Position numbers and translations under genes: made by a program. The notes under the pieces are model-generated. The model saw only the letters and a program-made list of their open reading frames with translations. It was not told where the DNA came from and ran no database searches. Below are positions 1 through 4,885 of a DNA stretch of 5,070 nt, piece by piece; position 1 is the first letter of the stretch; each line of letters begins with the position of its first letter. The DNA is from Clostridiales bacterium DTU092 (GTDB lineage: Bacteria; Bacillota; Clostridia; Caldicoprobacterales; Caldicoprobacteraceae), in contig LFTM01000088.1 in NCBI GenBank assembly GCA_001513505.1, positions 1 through 5,070 on the forward strand, written 5' to 3'.

Positions 1-488
1 GATATTCTATAAGGCCCGTTACTCCTGAAGATGTTGATGGAGTATGGAGCATAGAGAAAATGTGCTTTTCTGTTCCATGGTCCAGAGAGTCTTTAGTATT
101 TGAAATTGAAAGGAACAGATGCGCCCGCTATTTTGTTGCTGAGTATTCGGGGACTATTGTGGGCTATGGTGGTATGTGGCTGGTAATTGATGAAGCTCAT
201 ATCACAAACATTGCAGTGCATCCGGTTATCAGAAGAAGGGGGATCGGTGAGGCGCTTTTAAGGGCTTTAATGGCCGAAGCCTGCCGGTTGGGAATCAGGA
301 GGATGACATTGGAGGTCAGGGAGTCCAACAAAGCGGCCCAGAATTTGTACAAAAAATTGGGTTTTGTTGCGGAGGGAAAACGTAAAGGCTACTATACTGA
401 TAATAACGAGGATGCTATTATTATGTGGAACCCGGATATAAGCAGTGTTCTCAAAGAAAAACAGGGGGATCAAACATATGATTGTTAA
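1..488 (+). CDS. rimI: Ribosomal-protein-alanine N-acetyltransferase RimI (GNAT family), 5' end cut by window
   Basis: The enzyme is expected to transfer acetyl from acetyl-CoA to the N-terminal alanine of ribosomal protein S18 or other proteins in the cytoplasm. The open frame continues upstream of the first ATG at 60: the codons from position 3 read YSIRPVTPEDVDGVWSIEK and lead into MCFSVPWSRES, the usual RimI N-terminus (IRPM..DL..V..IE...F..PWS). So the true start lies just left of the window, and the ATG at 60 is internal. The acetyl-CoA binding motif is clear: ITNIAVHPVIRRRGIGEALL carries the R-x-x-G-x-G/A signature. The late GNAT motif follows as LEVRESNKAAQNLYKKLGF and then the GYY element. 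About 161 residues are visible, slightly longer than the common 150 because of a polar C-terminal tail. The stop overlaps the next gene by 11 bases, which implies cotranscription. Family assignment is firm; the exact substrate is inferred from the family and from proximity to tsaD. Confidence 0.9.
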   Translation, partial: YSIRPVTPEDVDGVWSIEKMCFSVPWSRESLVFEIERNRCARYFVAEYSGTIVGYGGMWLVIDEAHITNIAVHPVIRRRGIGEALLRALMAEACRLGIRRMTLEVRESNKAAQNLYKKLGFVAEGKRKGYYTDNNEDAIIMWNPDISSVLKEKQGDQTYDC

Positions 489-1194
489 GTCCAATGTTTT
501 GGCTTATGTTATTTCAACCACAGCCATTTTTTTATTGATAGTTGTGTTTCTCCTCACCGCAATAGAACTGGTGGCTTTTGATACCCGATTTTATCGTAAT
601 GAGTACAGGAAGCTTGACCGCCCCACAGCTATCGGAATCTCCGAAGAAGAGTTGATGGAGGTTACACGGGAGCTTTTAGGGTATATAAAAGGGAAAAGAC
701 CGGATTTGAATATAACGGCAACGATAAAGGGCCAGGAAAGACCCGTGTTCAATCAACGGGAAATAGATCATATGATAGACGTCAGGGTGCTGTTTGAAAG
801 AGGGTATATACTGCGAACAATACTGGTTATTGCATTGTTTTTAAGCCTGCTGGTACTGTATTATATAGTTAGAATGAATATATTCCGATATTTGTTCAGA
901 AGCTTTGTTTTTTTGTTCATATTTTTGTTTGTGGTGTTTGGAATTCTGTATATATTGATAAACATGGATTTTACACGGTATTGGGGTTATTTTCACTATA
1001 TATTTTTTGACAACGATCTATGGCAGCTGGATCCCCGTGCTGACGTTCTGATACAGATGGTTCCGGAGAAATTCTTCTATGATATGGTTGTCAGGATAAT
1101 GGTTTATTTTATCACCGGAGTGGTGGTAATGGGGGCATTGCTTGGTTATTTATCGGCCAGGCTGTCGGGAGGTAAAAAATACAGGTTGGGATAG
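478..1194 (+). CDS. DUF1461 / TIGR01906-type integral membrane protein, function unknown
   Basis: A 238-residue membrane protein. I chose the ATG at 478 because a purine-rich GGGGGA sits about eight bases upstream; an in-frame GTG at 445 would lie deep inside rimI without a ribosome site. Four hydrophobic helices are visible at about residues 8-31, 111-131, 142-162 and 204-226, with a polar loop at about 35-108 between the first two, likely extracytoplasmic. Before helix 2 is a conserved-looking stretch (FNQREIDHMIDVRVLF, about 91-106). Between helices 3 and 4 is the family signature, an aromatic-rich run with FHYIFFDNDLWQLDP and then LIQMVPEKFF (about 172-200). This matches my memory of the DUF1461 family, which has no established biochemical role. 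It overlaps rimI and is probably translationally coupled to it. The last helix is followed by a short basic tail. Family call good, function unknown. Confidence 0.8.
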   Translation: MIVKSNVLAYVISTTAIFLLIVVFLLTAIELVAFDTRFYRNEYRKLDRPTAIGISEEELMEVTRELLGYIKGKRPDLNITATIKGQERPVFNQREIDHMIDVRVLFERGYILRTILVIALFLSLLVLYYIVRMNIFRYLFRSFVFLFIFLFVVFGILYILINMDFTRYWGYFHYIFFDNDLWQLDPRADVLIQMVPEKFFYDMVVRIMVYFITGVVVMGALLGYLSARLSGGKKYRLG

Positions 1195-1210
1195 GGGTAT
1201 TTCCTATCCC
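1188..1210 (+). terminator. Stem-loop at the end of the rimI-DUF1461 transcript, possible weak terminator
   Basis: GGGATAGG (1188-1195) pairs perfectly with CCTATCCC (1203-1210) around a seven-base loop. The stop codon of the membrane protein gene lies inside the left arm. Downstream on the plus strand is TTAATACTATTAGG, a poor U-tract. On the minus strand a run of six T lies about nine bases past the hairpin, so the element might serve both convergent transcripts. Terminator function is an inference. Confidence 0.45.
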
Positions 1211-1264
1211 TTAATACTATTAGGCTTATTAATTTATAACGGGTTTTCCTGTATCTATAGCTGT

Positions 1265-1450
1265 TTAGGCTTCACTGCTGAAAATTTTGAAGCCGCCGGA
1301 TAAGAAAAACAGTGCGATAAGTAAGATGAGAATCAACTGTGAGTCATCATCATGATGGAAAAAACCTCCGCCGCCGCTGAATAGCAGGAATAGCACTATA
1401 AGTATAAGTATAGTATTGTCACCGCCAAAAAAGCTTAAAAGATTAGCCAC
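1265..1450 (-). CDS. Small hydrophobic glycine-rich protein with internal duplication, function unknown
   Basis: A 61-residue protein read leftward from a GTG start at 1450-1448. It is supported by an excellent ribosome site on the minus strand (AAGGAGTGAT, 1465 down to 1456) about five to eight bases before the start. The protein has two hydrophobic segments, residues 13-25 (TILILIVLFLLFS) and 38-51 (QLILILLIALFFLS). Each is preceded by Asp and followed by a Gly-rich Phe stretch (GGGGFF; GGFKIF), with a HHDDD hinge at 32-36. The two halves look like copies of one unit of about 20 residues. Tiny Gly-rich membrane proteins of this style are common in spore-forming Firmicutes (compare YjcZ-like tiny transmembrane proteins), but I cannot place it in a named family. 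It is convergent with the gene on its left and divergent from tsaD. I saw no clear promoter in the 100 bases shared with tsaD. Confidence 0.72.
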   Translation of the reverse strand: MANLLSFFGGDNTILILIVLFLLFSGGGGFFHHDDDSQLILILLIALFFLSGGFKIFSSEA

Positions 1451-1536
1451 TTGCTATCACTCCTTTTATTTACTCTAGTATCATGTTATGTGGTATCGGT
1501 TAAAACGTTACTTAATGGGAGATAAAAATACTATGC

Positions 1537-1542
1537 AGGAGG
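1537..1542 (+). promoter_or_regulatory. Ribosome binding site that fixes the tsaD start
   Basis: AGGAGG lies eight bases before the ATG at 1551. Earlier in-frame ATGs at 1488, 1515 and 1533 have no comparable site, and the ATG at 1533 would put this motif inside the coding region. The site therefore selects 1551 as the start. Confidence 0.75.
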
Positions 1543-1550
1543 ATACAATA

Positions 1551-2633
1551 ATGTCATACCTTTGTGAAATGAAGAAAAAGTTGGAAACAATAAAGGAAAA
1601 AGACGAGGTTATTATCCTGGCTATTGAGACTTCATGTGATGAAACTTCTGCTGCAGTTGTAAAAAATGGCCGGATTGTACTCAGCAATAAAATAGCGTCT
1701 CAGATTGAGCTTCATAAACATTACGGAGGAGTTGTTCCCGAGATAGCTTCCCGTAAGCACGTTGAAGCTATAAATCCAATTATCGATGAAGCGATGAATG
1801 AAGCAGGAATTGGCTTTGATCAGCTGGATGGCATAGGCGTCACCTATGGACCGGGTTTGGTGGGGGCTTTGCTGGTAGGATTATCCACAGCTAAAGCGCT
1901 GGCCTATGCTCTCTCGCTGCCATTGGTGGGTGTGGATCATATAGAGGGTCATATAAGCGCCAATTATATTTCACACCCGGATCTTGAACCACCCTTTCTT
2001 TGCCTGGTAGTTTCAGGCGGGCATACTCACCTGTTATGGGTAAAGGATTATGGGGATTACGAGGTTATGGGAATGACCCGTGATGATGCTGCCGGAGAGG
2101 CATTTGACAAGGTTGCGAGGGTCCTGGGGCTGGCTTATCCAGGCGGTCCTTCCATCGATTTAATAGCTAAAAAAGGGGATGCCCAGGCCATACAGTTTCC
2201 AAGGGCTTATATGGATGAAGAACATTTTGATTTCAGTTTCAGCGGACTTAAAACCGCTGTTATAAATTATCTCCATAATCTAAAGCAGCGTAATGAGAGT
2301 TACAGAATTGAGGATGTTGCTGCCAGTTTTCAGCAGGCTGTGGTTGATGTATTAGTTAGCAAAACTATTAAAGCAGCATTAAAAATCGGTTTATCCAGGA
2401 TTGCGATAGCCGGCGGGGTGGCCGCAAATTCAACTTTGAGGCAATGTATGGATAGCCAGGCGCAAAGACATGGCTATGAAATATATTATCCCCAGCTGGT
2501 ATATTGCACCGATAACGCTGCCATGATAGGCTGTGCCGCGTATTATAACCTTATGCGTGGGAAAATACATGACCTTTCTTTAAATGTGGAACCCAGCTTT
2601 TCCACAATCGTTACGAATTATCCACAGTACTGA
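1551..2633 (+). CDS. tsaD: tRNA N6-threonylcarbamoyladenosine transferase TsaD (Gcp/YgjD/Kae1 family)
   Basis: This is the catalytic subunit that moves the threonylcarbamoyl group from TC-AMP onto A37 of ANN-decoding tRNAs, acting in the cytoplasm with TsaB and TsaE. With the ATG at 1551 it has 360 residues, against about 340 for typical bacterial members. The excess is a charged N-terminal extension of about 17 residues before the first family block ILAIETSCDETSAAVV (22-37). Further hallmarks in order are YGPGLVGALLVG (99-110), the metal motif DHIEGH with H130 and H134, VVSGGHTH (153-160), GMTRDDAAGEAFDKVAR (174-190), YPGGPSID (196-203), FSFSGLKTAV (228-237), the nucleotide loop AIAGGVAANSTLR (285-297) and CTDNAAMIG with metal ligand D321 (319-327). 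All key residues are intact, so it should be functional and probably essential. No clear promoter was identified. rimI lies upstream but is separated by a reverse-strand gene, so tsaD needs its own transcription start. Confidence 0.97.
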   Translation: MSYLCEMKKKLETIKEKDEVIILAIETSCDETSAAVVKNGRIVLSNKIASQIELHKHYGGVVPEIASRKHVEAINPIIDEAMNEAGIGFDQLDGIGVTYGPGLVGALLVGLSTAKALAYALSLPLVGVDHIEGHISANYISHPDLEPPFLCLVVSGGHTHLLWVKDYGDYEVMGMTRDDAAGEAFDKVARVLGLAYPGGPSIDLIAKKGDAQAIQFPRAYMDEEHFDFSFSGLKTAVINYLHNLKQRNESYRIEDVAASFQQAVVDVLVSKTIKAALKIGLSRIAIAGGVAANSTLRQCMDSQAQRHGYEIYYPQLVYCTDNAAMIGCAAYYNLMRGKIHDLSLNVEPSFSTIVTNYPQY

Positions 2634-2723
2634 ATATGTGGTTAAATCGTTTGTGGATAATGTGAAAAAATGTTGAAAATATATGAAATATGAATGAAAA
2701 GCTGTTGATAACTCTGTGGATAA
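2598..2723. promoter_or_regulatory. DnaA-box cluster at and after the tsaD 3' end
   Basis: Perfect DnaA boxes (TTATCCACA or its reverse complement) lie at 2618-2626 in plus orientation and at 2652-2660 and 2715-2723 in reverse orientation. One-mismatch versions lie at 2598-2606 (TTTTCCACA), 2637-2645 (TGTGGTTAA) and 2703-2711 (TGTTGATAA); a weaker two-mismatch site is at 2671-2679. The first two sites are within the last codons of tsaD; the rest are intergenic. An AT-rich stretch (about 2661-2700) separates the last pair from the others. Three perfect 9-mers in 106 bases is far beyond chance. There is no dnaA, dnaN or other replication gene here, so I read it as a DnaA-binding cluster that could titrate DnaA or let DnaA regulate neighbouring genes, not as an origin. 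From memory, B. subtilis also has a DnaA-bound cluster next to gcp (tsaD). Confidence 0.82.
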
Positions 2724-2729
2724 TGTGAA
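2652..2729 (+). repeat. Exact 15-base direct repeat containing DnaA boxes
   Basis: TGTGGATAATGTGAA occurs at 2652-2666 and again at 2715-2729, with a period of 63 bases. Each copy starts with a perfect DnaA box, and the identity extends six bases beyond the box. The period is close to six turns of B-DNA, so both sites would face the same side of the helix. Confidence 0.85.
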
Positions 2730-2786
2730 TATGTCAGAATAATCACTATATTATGAACAACAAAATTCATCCTGCAAGCAATAAAA

Positions 2787-2814
2787 TTGATGTATTAATT
2801 CCTTTATGAATAAT
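2787..2814 (+). promoter_or_regulatory. Candidate sigma-A promoter for the CBS-domain gene
   Basis: TTGATG (2787-2792) and AATAAT (2809-2814) are separated by 16 bases, matching four of six and five of six consensus bases. It lies about 60 bases before the start codon and just downstream of the DnaA boxes. In AT-rich sequence such matches are common, so this is tentative. Confidence 0.35.
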
Positions 2815-2877
2815 GCCTGCATACCAGGACAATATAAATATGATGGTTTGAAATTATAAAAAAACAGGAGGGTTGCT

Positions 2878-3318
2878 ATGAAGCTTAGAGAAATTATGAC
2901 CACCCAGGTCGCGACCATAGGGCCCGATAACAATGTACTGGATGCTTCAAAACTGATGCAGGCTCATAATATCGGAGCGCTTCCGGTGTGTCAGCAGGAT
3001 GGAAAGGTTGTAGGTATTATAACCGATAGGGACATAGTAGTGAGAAATATTGCCAATGAAGGGGATCCAAAAACTACGCCCGTAAAAACCATAATGACCA
3101 GGGAGGTTATATCGGCAAGTCCTTCCATGGATGCAGAAGAGGCTTGCGAATTAATGGCGCAGCACAAGATACGCAGGTTGCCGGTTGTTCAGAATGATCG
3201 GCTGGTAGGTATGGTTTCAATTGGAGATTTGGCCGTCCGGTACCGCTTTGTTTCCGAAGCCGGTGAAGCATTAAGTGAAATTTCCGAACCTGCCAGACCG
3301 GAAAATATGTTGCAGTAG
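2878..3318 (+). CDS. Tandem CBS-domain protein (YhcV-like)
   Basis: A 146-residue protein built almost entirely of two CBS domains, about residues 1-58 and 66-122, which together would form one Bateman module that binds adenine nucleotides or similar ligands. The repeated signature is plain: MTTQVATIGPDNNVLDASKLM ... IGALPV ... VVGIITDRDIV in the first copy, and MTREVISASPSMDAEEACELM ... IRRLPVV ... LVGMVSIGDLAV in the second. An acidic tail of about 20 residues follows. No catalytic or DNA-binding domain is attached, so it is probably a stand-alone cytoplasmic sensor or a regulatory partner; the target cannot be told from sequence. The ATG at 2878 has a strong AGGAGGG (2866-2872) five bases upstream. 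It appears to be monocistronic, bounded by the DnaA-box region on the left and a strong terminator on the right. Confidence 0.92.
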   Translation: MKLREIMTTQVATIGPDNNVLDASKLMQAHNIGALPVCQQDGKVVGIITDRDIVVRNIANEGDPKTTPVKTIMTREVISASPSMDAEEACELMAQHKIRRLPVVQNDRLVGMVSIGDLAVRYRFVSEAGEALSEISEPARPENMLQ

Positions 3319-3357
3319 TTGCAGAATAAAGTCATCAGAATCCAAGATAAAAGTTTG

Positions 3358-3395
3358 AAAACTCCGGAGCACTACAGGTGTTTTCCGGAGTTTTT
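3358..3395 (+). terminator. Strong intrinsic terminator after the CBS-domain gene
   Basis: AAAACTCCGGA (3358-3368) pairs over 11 bases with TCCGGAGTTTT (3384-3394). Inside the 15-base loop, CAC (3370-3372) and GTG (3378-3380) can pair further. Five T at 3391-3395 form the U-tract, and the A-run on the left arm gives partial bidirectional potential. It insulates the CBS gene from the riboswitch unit. Confidence 0.92.
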
Positions 3396-3424
3396 CGACA
3401 TAAAAAGACAAATGATTGGATCAC

Positions 3425-3453
3425 TTGACAGTATTTTCTAGTCATATTATAAT
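3425..3453 (+). promoter_or_regulatory. Perfect-consensus sigma-A promoter of the riboswitch/HD-GYP unit
   Basis: TTGACA (3425-3430), a 17-base spacer, and TATAAT (3448-3453) match the housekeeping consensus at all twelve positions. Transcription would start near 3460, about 55 bases before the aptamer. It sits just after the upstream terminator. A promoter this strong suggests that control of the gene is exerted mainly downstream, by the RNA leader. Confidence 0.9.
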
Positions 3454-3505
3454 TATACACGATATGCAAAAATGAATAGTTATTATATTGTTAAGACTAT
3501 AGATG

Positions 3506-3599
3506 ATGTGAAAAAGGCAAACCAGTTCGAAAGACTGGGACGCAAAGCCACGGGTCTAAAGATCCCAGCTATGGATCTATGACAGCCGGGTTGCCACAT
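3506..3599 (+). promoter_or_regulatory. Cyclic-di-GMP class I riboswitch aptamer (GEMM-I)
   Basis: The conserved GEMM-I core is readable. P1 is GGCAA (3516-3520) with TTGCC (3591-3595), optionally extended by ATGT (3506-3509) with ACAT (3596-3599). Next is CCAGT..C-GAAA-G..ACTGG (3522-3538) with its GNRA tetraloop at 3529-3532, followed by the invariant linker GGACGCAAAGCCACGGG (3538-3554). The receptor side has CTAAA (3556-3560) and CTATGA (3577-3582) flanking the hairpin AGATCC/GGATCT (3560-3565 with 3573-3578). The core closes with CAGCCGGG. This family binds c-di-GMP and controls the downstream gene in cis. The regulated gene here is an HD-GYP phosphodiesterase, which supports the call. 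The outer limits are approximate. Confidence 0.95.
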
Positions 3600-3774
3600 T
3601 GGATATTAGGTACAATCTCATTTCGTTTCTCTCGTATTTGTATCCTTCCGAGGCGCAATCTGGATTGGCTTTTCTCCCGGTGGTTAACAAAAGCAAGTTG
3701 GTCATTGATAGAAGCAACTGGTGAAGCCTGCAAAGAGATATAACACAAACTTATTAGGAGGATATTGCCACGAT
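3596..3774 (+). other. Riboswitch expression platform / 5' leader of the HD-GYP gene
   Basis: This stretch of about 180 bases has no gene; the minus-strand frame across it overlaps the aptamer and is not credible. It holds pairings that could form the switch. First is a weak terminator-like hairpin: 3651-3659 (G3655 bulged) with 3664-3671, CTGG loop, then TTTTCTC. Second, an alternative pairing joins aptamer strand GGGTTGC (3588-3594) to GCAATCT (3655-3661), which would break both P1 and that hairpin. Third, TATCCTTC (3641-3648) can mask the ribosome site GGAGGATA (3757-3764) with one G-U pair; GGATA (3601-3605) can compete for TATCC. Which of these operates, and in which direction, is not decided by inspection. 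Confidence 0.5.
3756..3761 (+). promoter_or_regulatory. Ribosome binding site of the HD-GYP gene, unusually far from the start
   Basis: AGGAGG is the only strong site near the 5' end. It lies 13 bases before the ATG at 3775, longer than the usual five to nine. No in-frame ATG, GTG or TTG lies between them. The alternative in-frame GTG at 3721 has no ribosome site and would put this motif inside the gene, so 3775 is preferred. The site can pair with 3641-3648 in the leader. Confidence 0.65.
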
Positions 3775-4800
3775 ATGGAGCAGTCAAAATCTATCAGTAA
3801 ATGCGATAAAGGCTCATTTATTATACAGGATCATGGCTTTTGCTACGGACCCCAGGTTGTTATACTGGTTGGAAAGGATCATAAGGTTAAAGCAGTAAAC
3901 AGTAATGTACGGAAATATAACCAACTGCTTTTTAGTGGCAATGTAAAAGAAGGTGCTTTTATACAGGACATCATTGCCAGGGAATGCAGAGATACTTTTC
4001 TTGAAAAACTTGGTAAAGCTTTAAAAGGACAGGATATCCATTCGAGTATCCGGTTAAAGATGGAAAACGGATATCAACGTTGGTTTGATGTTTACTACAA
4101 ACCGGTAATGTTGGATGAAAAAACGATAATAGGAGTCTATGTCACCTTCTGGCCCCTATACCAGAATCTACAGAGATTGTGTGAACAGGAAAAATATACT
4201 GAGGATTCATATTACGATCTTGCCAGGGCAATTATTCGTACTTATGAATGCAGGGATCCTAATACTGCCGTTCATCAGAAAAGAGTGGCAGCAATGGCAA
4301 AGATAATTGGCCGGCGTATGGGTTTTGATAAAGACAGACTGATTTCGCTGTACCTCGGAGGTTTGCTTCATGATATTGGAAAACTCAAAGTTCCGACAGA
4401 TATACTTGCAAAACCTTCTTCATTAACCCCACTGGAATTCGAACTGATAAAGGAACATCCTGTAATCGGATACAATGTTATAAAAGATACCATGCTGCCC
4501 AAACTTGTGGGGGAAATTGTATATTGTCATCATGAAAGGCTTGACGGTTCAGGATATCCCGATGGTGTATCGGGGGATAATATATGTCAGGAAGTTAAGA
4601 TCGTTACCGTATGCGATGTGGTTGACGCTATGTTCTCTTTCCGTCCTTACAGACCGGCCAGAACAAAGGACGAAGTGATGGAGGAGCTTAATGAAGGAAG
4701 AGATATAAAATATGACACACAGGTTGTGGACGCAATGCTGGAACTTTTAACAGAGAATGTCAGTTTTCATGATTTGCGCGAGACGTTATTTAGTTCGTAA
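3775..4800 (+). CDS. PAS + HD-GYP domain protein, predicted cyclic-di-GMP phosphodiesterase
   Basis: A 341-residue soluble protein with no signal peptide or membrane helix. Residues about 25-130 form a PAS-like sensor (VVILVGKDHKVKAVNSN at the start; G-x-x-x-W-F-D-V-x-x-x-P-V near 99-111; GVYVTFWPL at the end). Residues about 145-335 form an HD-GYP domain. Expected metal and substrate residues are present: H167 (AVHQKRVA), H199-D200 with K203 (LLHDIGKLKVP), H228 (IKEHPVIGY), H252-H253-E254 followed by DGSGYPDG (257-264), and D281 with RPYRPA (CDVVDAMFSFRPYRPA). Such enzymes hydrolyse c-di-GMP to pGpG and/or GMP. The gene lies alone behind a consensus promoter and a c-di-GMP riboswitch, consistent with product-pathway feedback. 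The GTG at 3721 would add 18 residues but has no ribosome site. I saw no terminator after the stop. Domain call is firm; the PAS ligand is unknown. Confidence 0.93.
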   Translation: MEQSKSISKCDKGSFIIQDHGFCYGPQVVILVGKDHKVKAVNSNVRKYNQLLFSGNVKEGAFIQDIIARECRDTFLEKLGKALKGQDIHSSIRLKMENGYQRWFDVYYKPVMLDEKTIIGVYVTFWPLYQNLQRLCEQEKYTEDSYYDLARAIIRTYECRDPNTAVHQKRVAAMAKIIGRRMGFDKDRLISLYLGGLLHDIGKLKVPTDILAKPSSLTPLEFELIKEHPVIGYNVIKDTMLPKLVGEIVYCHHERLDGSGYPDGVSGDNICQEVKIVTVCDVVDAMFSFRPYRPARTKDEVMEELNEGRDIKYDTQVVDAMLELLTENVSFHDLRETLFSS

Positions 4801-4831
4801 AAAACAAAATTCGACATTTTCTTATTTCTCC

Positions 4832-4861
4832 TGTTTATTTTCGATATAATGTGGCATACTA
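4832..4861 (+). promoter_or_regulatory. Candidate forespore (sigma-G/sigma-F type) promoter of the SASP gene
   Basis: CATACTA (4855-4861) matches the sigma-G -10 pattern CATnnTA exactly. TGTTTA (4832-4837), 17 bases upstream, is a fair -35 (GTTTA also fits the sigma-F pattern). The position, about 20 bases before the ribosome site, suits the forespore-specific SASP gene. A nearby TATAAT at 4845-4850 lacks a matching -35. Confidence 0.5.
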
Positions 4862-4885
4862 GGTGTAGACAGGAGGTGAATTTTT

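Noticed and set aside
445..477. GTG at 445 as start of the membrane protein
   Set aside because: No ribosome site, 44-base overlap with rimI, and the added residues are polar and unlike the family start; ATG 478 is better.
267..494. 75-codon minus-strand open frame inside rimI
   Set aside because: It is antisense to a conserved GNAT domain with no independent support.
2618..2660. Terminator of tsaD formed by inverted DnaA boxes TTATCCACA and TGTGGATAA
   Set aside because: A nine-pair hairpin is possible but the loop is 25 bases and an A-rich rather than T-rich stretch follows; the DnaA-box explanation covers the symmetry.
2598..2760. Chromosomal or plasmid replication origin
   Set aside because: DnaA boxes and AT-rich DNA are present, but there is no dnaA, dnaN, repA or partition gene nearby and no clear unwinding element, so a DnaA-binding cluster is the more modest reading.
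2751..2933. 60-codon minus-strand open frame upstream of and into the CBS gene
   Set aside because: It overlaps the well-supported CBS start and ribosome site on the opposite strand; its hydrophobic translation reflects AT-rich sequence.
3596..3774. Allosteric group I ribozyme or second tandem aptamer downstream of the c-di-GMP aptamer
   Set aside because: The leader is only about 180 bases and I found neither a second GEMM core nor the conserved P7 and guanosine-binding elements of a group I intron.
3569..3787. 72-codon minus-strand open frame across the riboswitch and leader
   Set aside because: It overlaps the structured aptamer and the start of the HD-GYP gene, has no ribosome site I could find, and its translation has no recognisable domain.
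4845..4850. TATAAT as a sigma-A -10 for the SASP gene
   Set aside because: No acceptable -35 at 16-18 bases upstream; the CATACTA forespore-type element fits the gene better.
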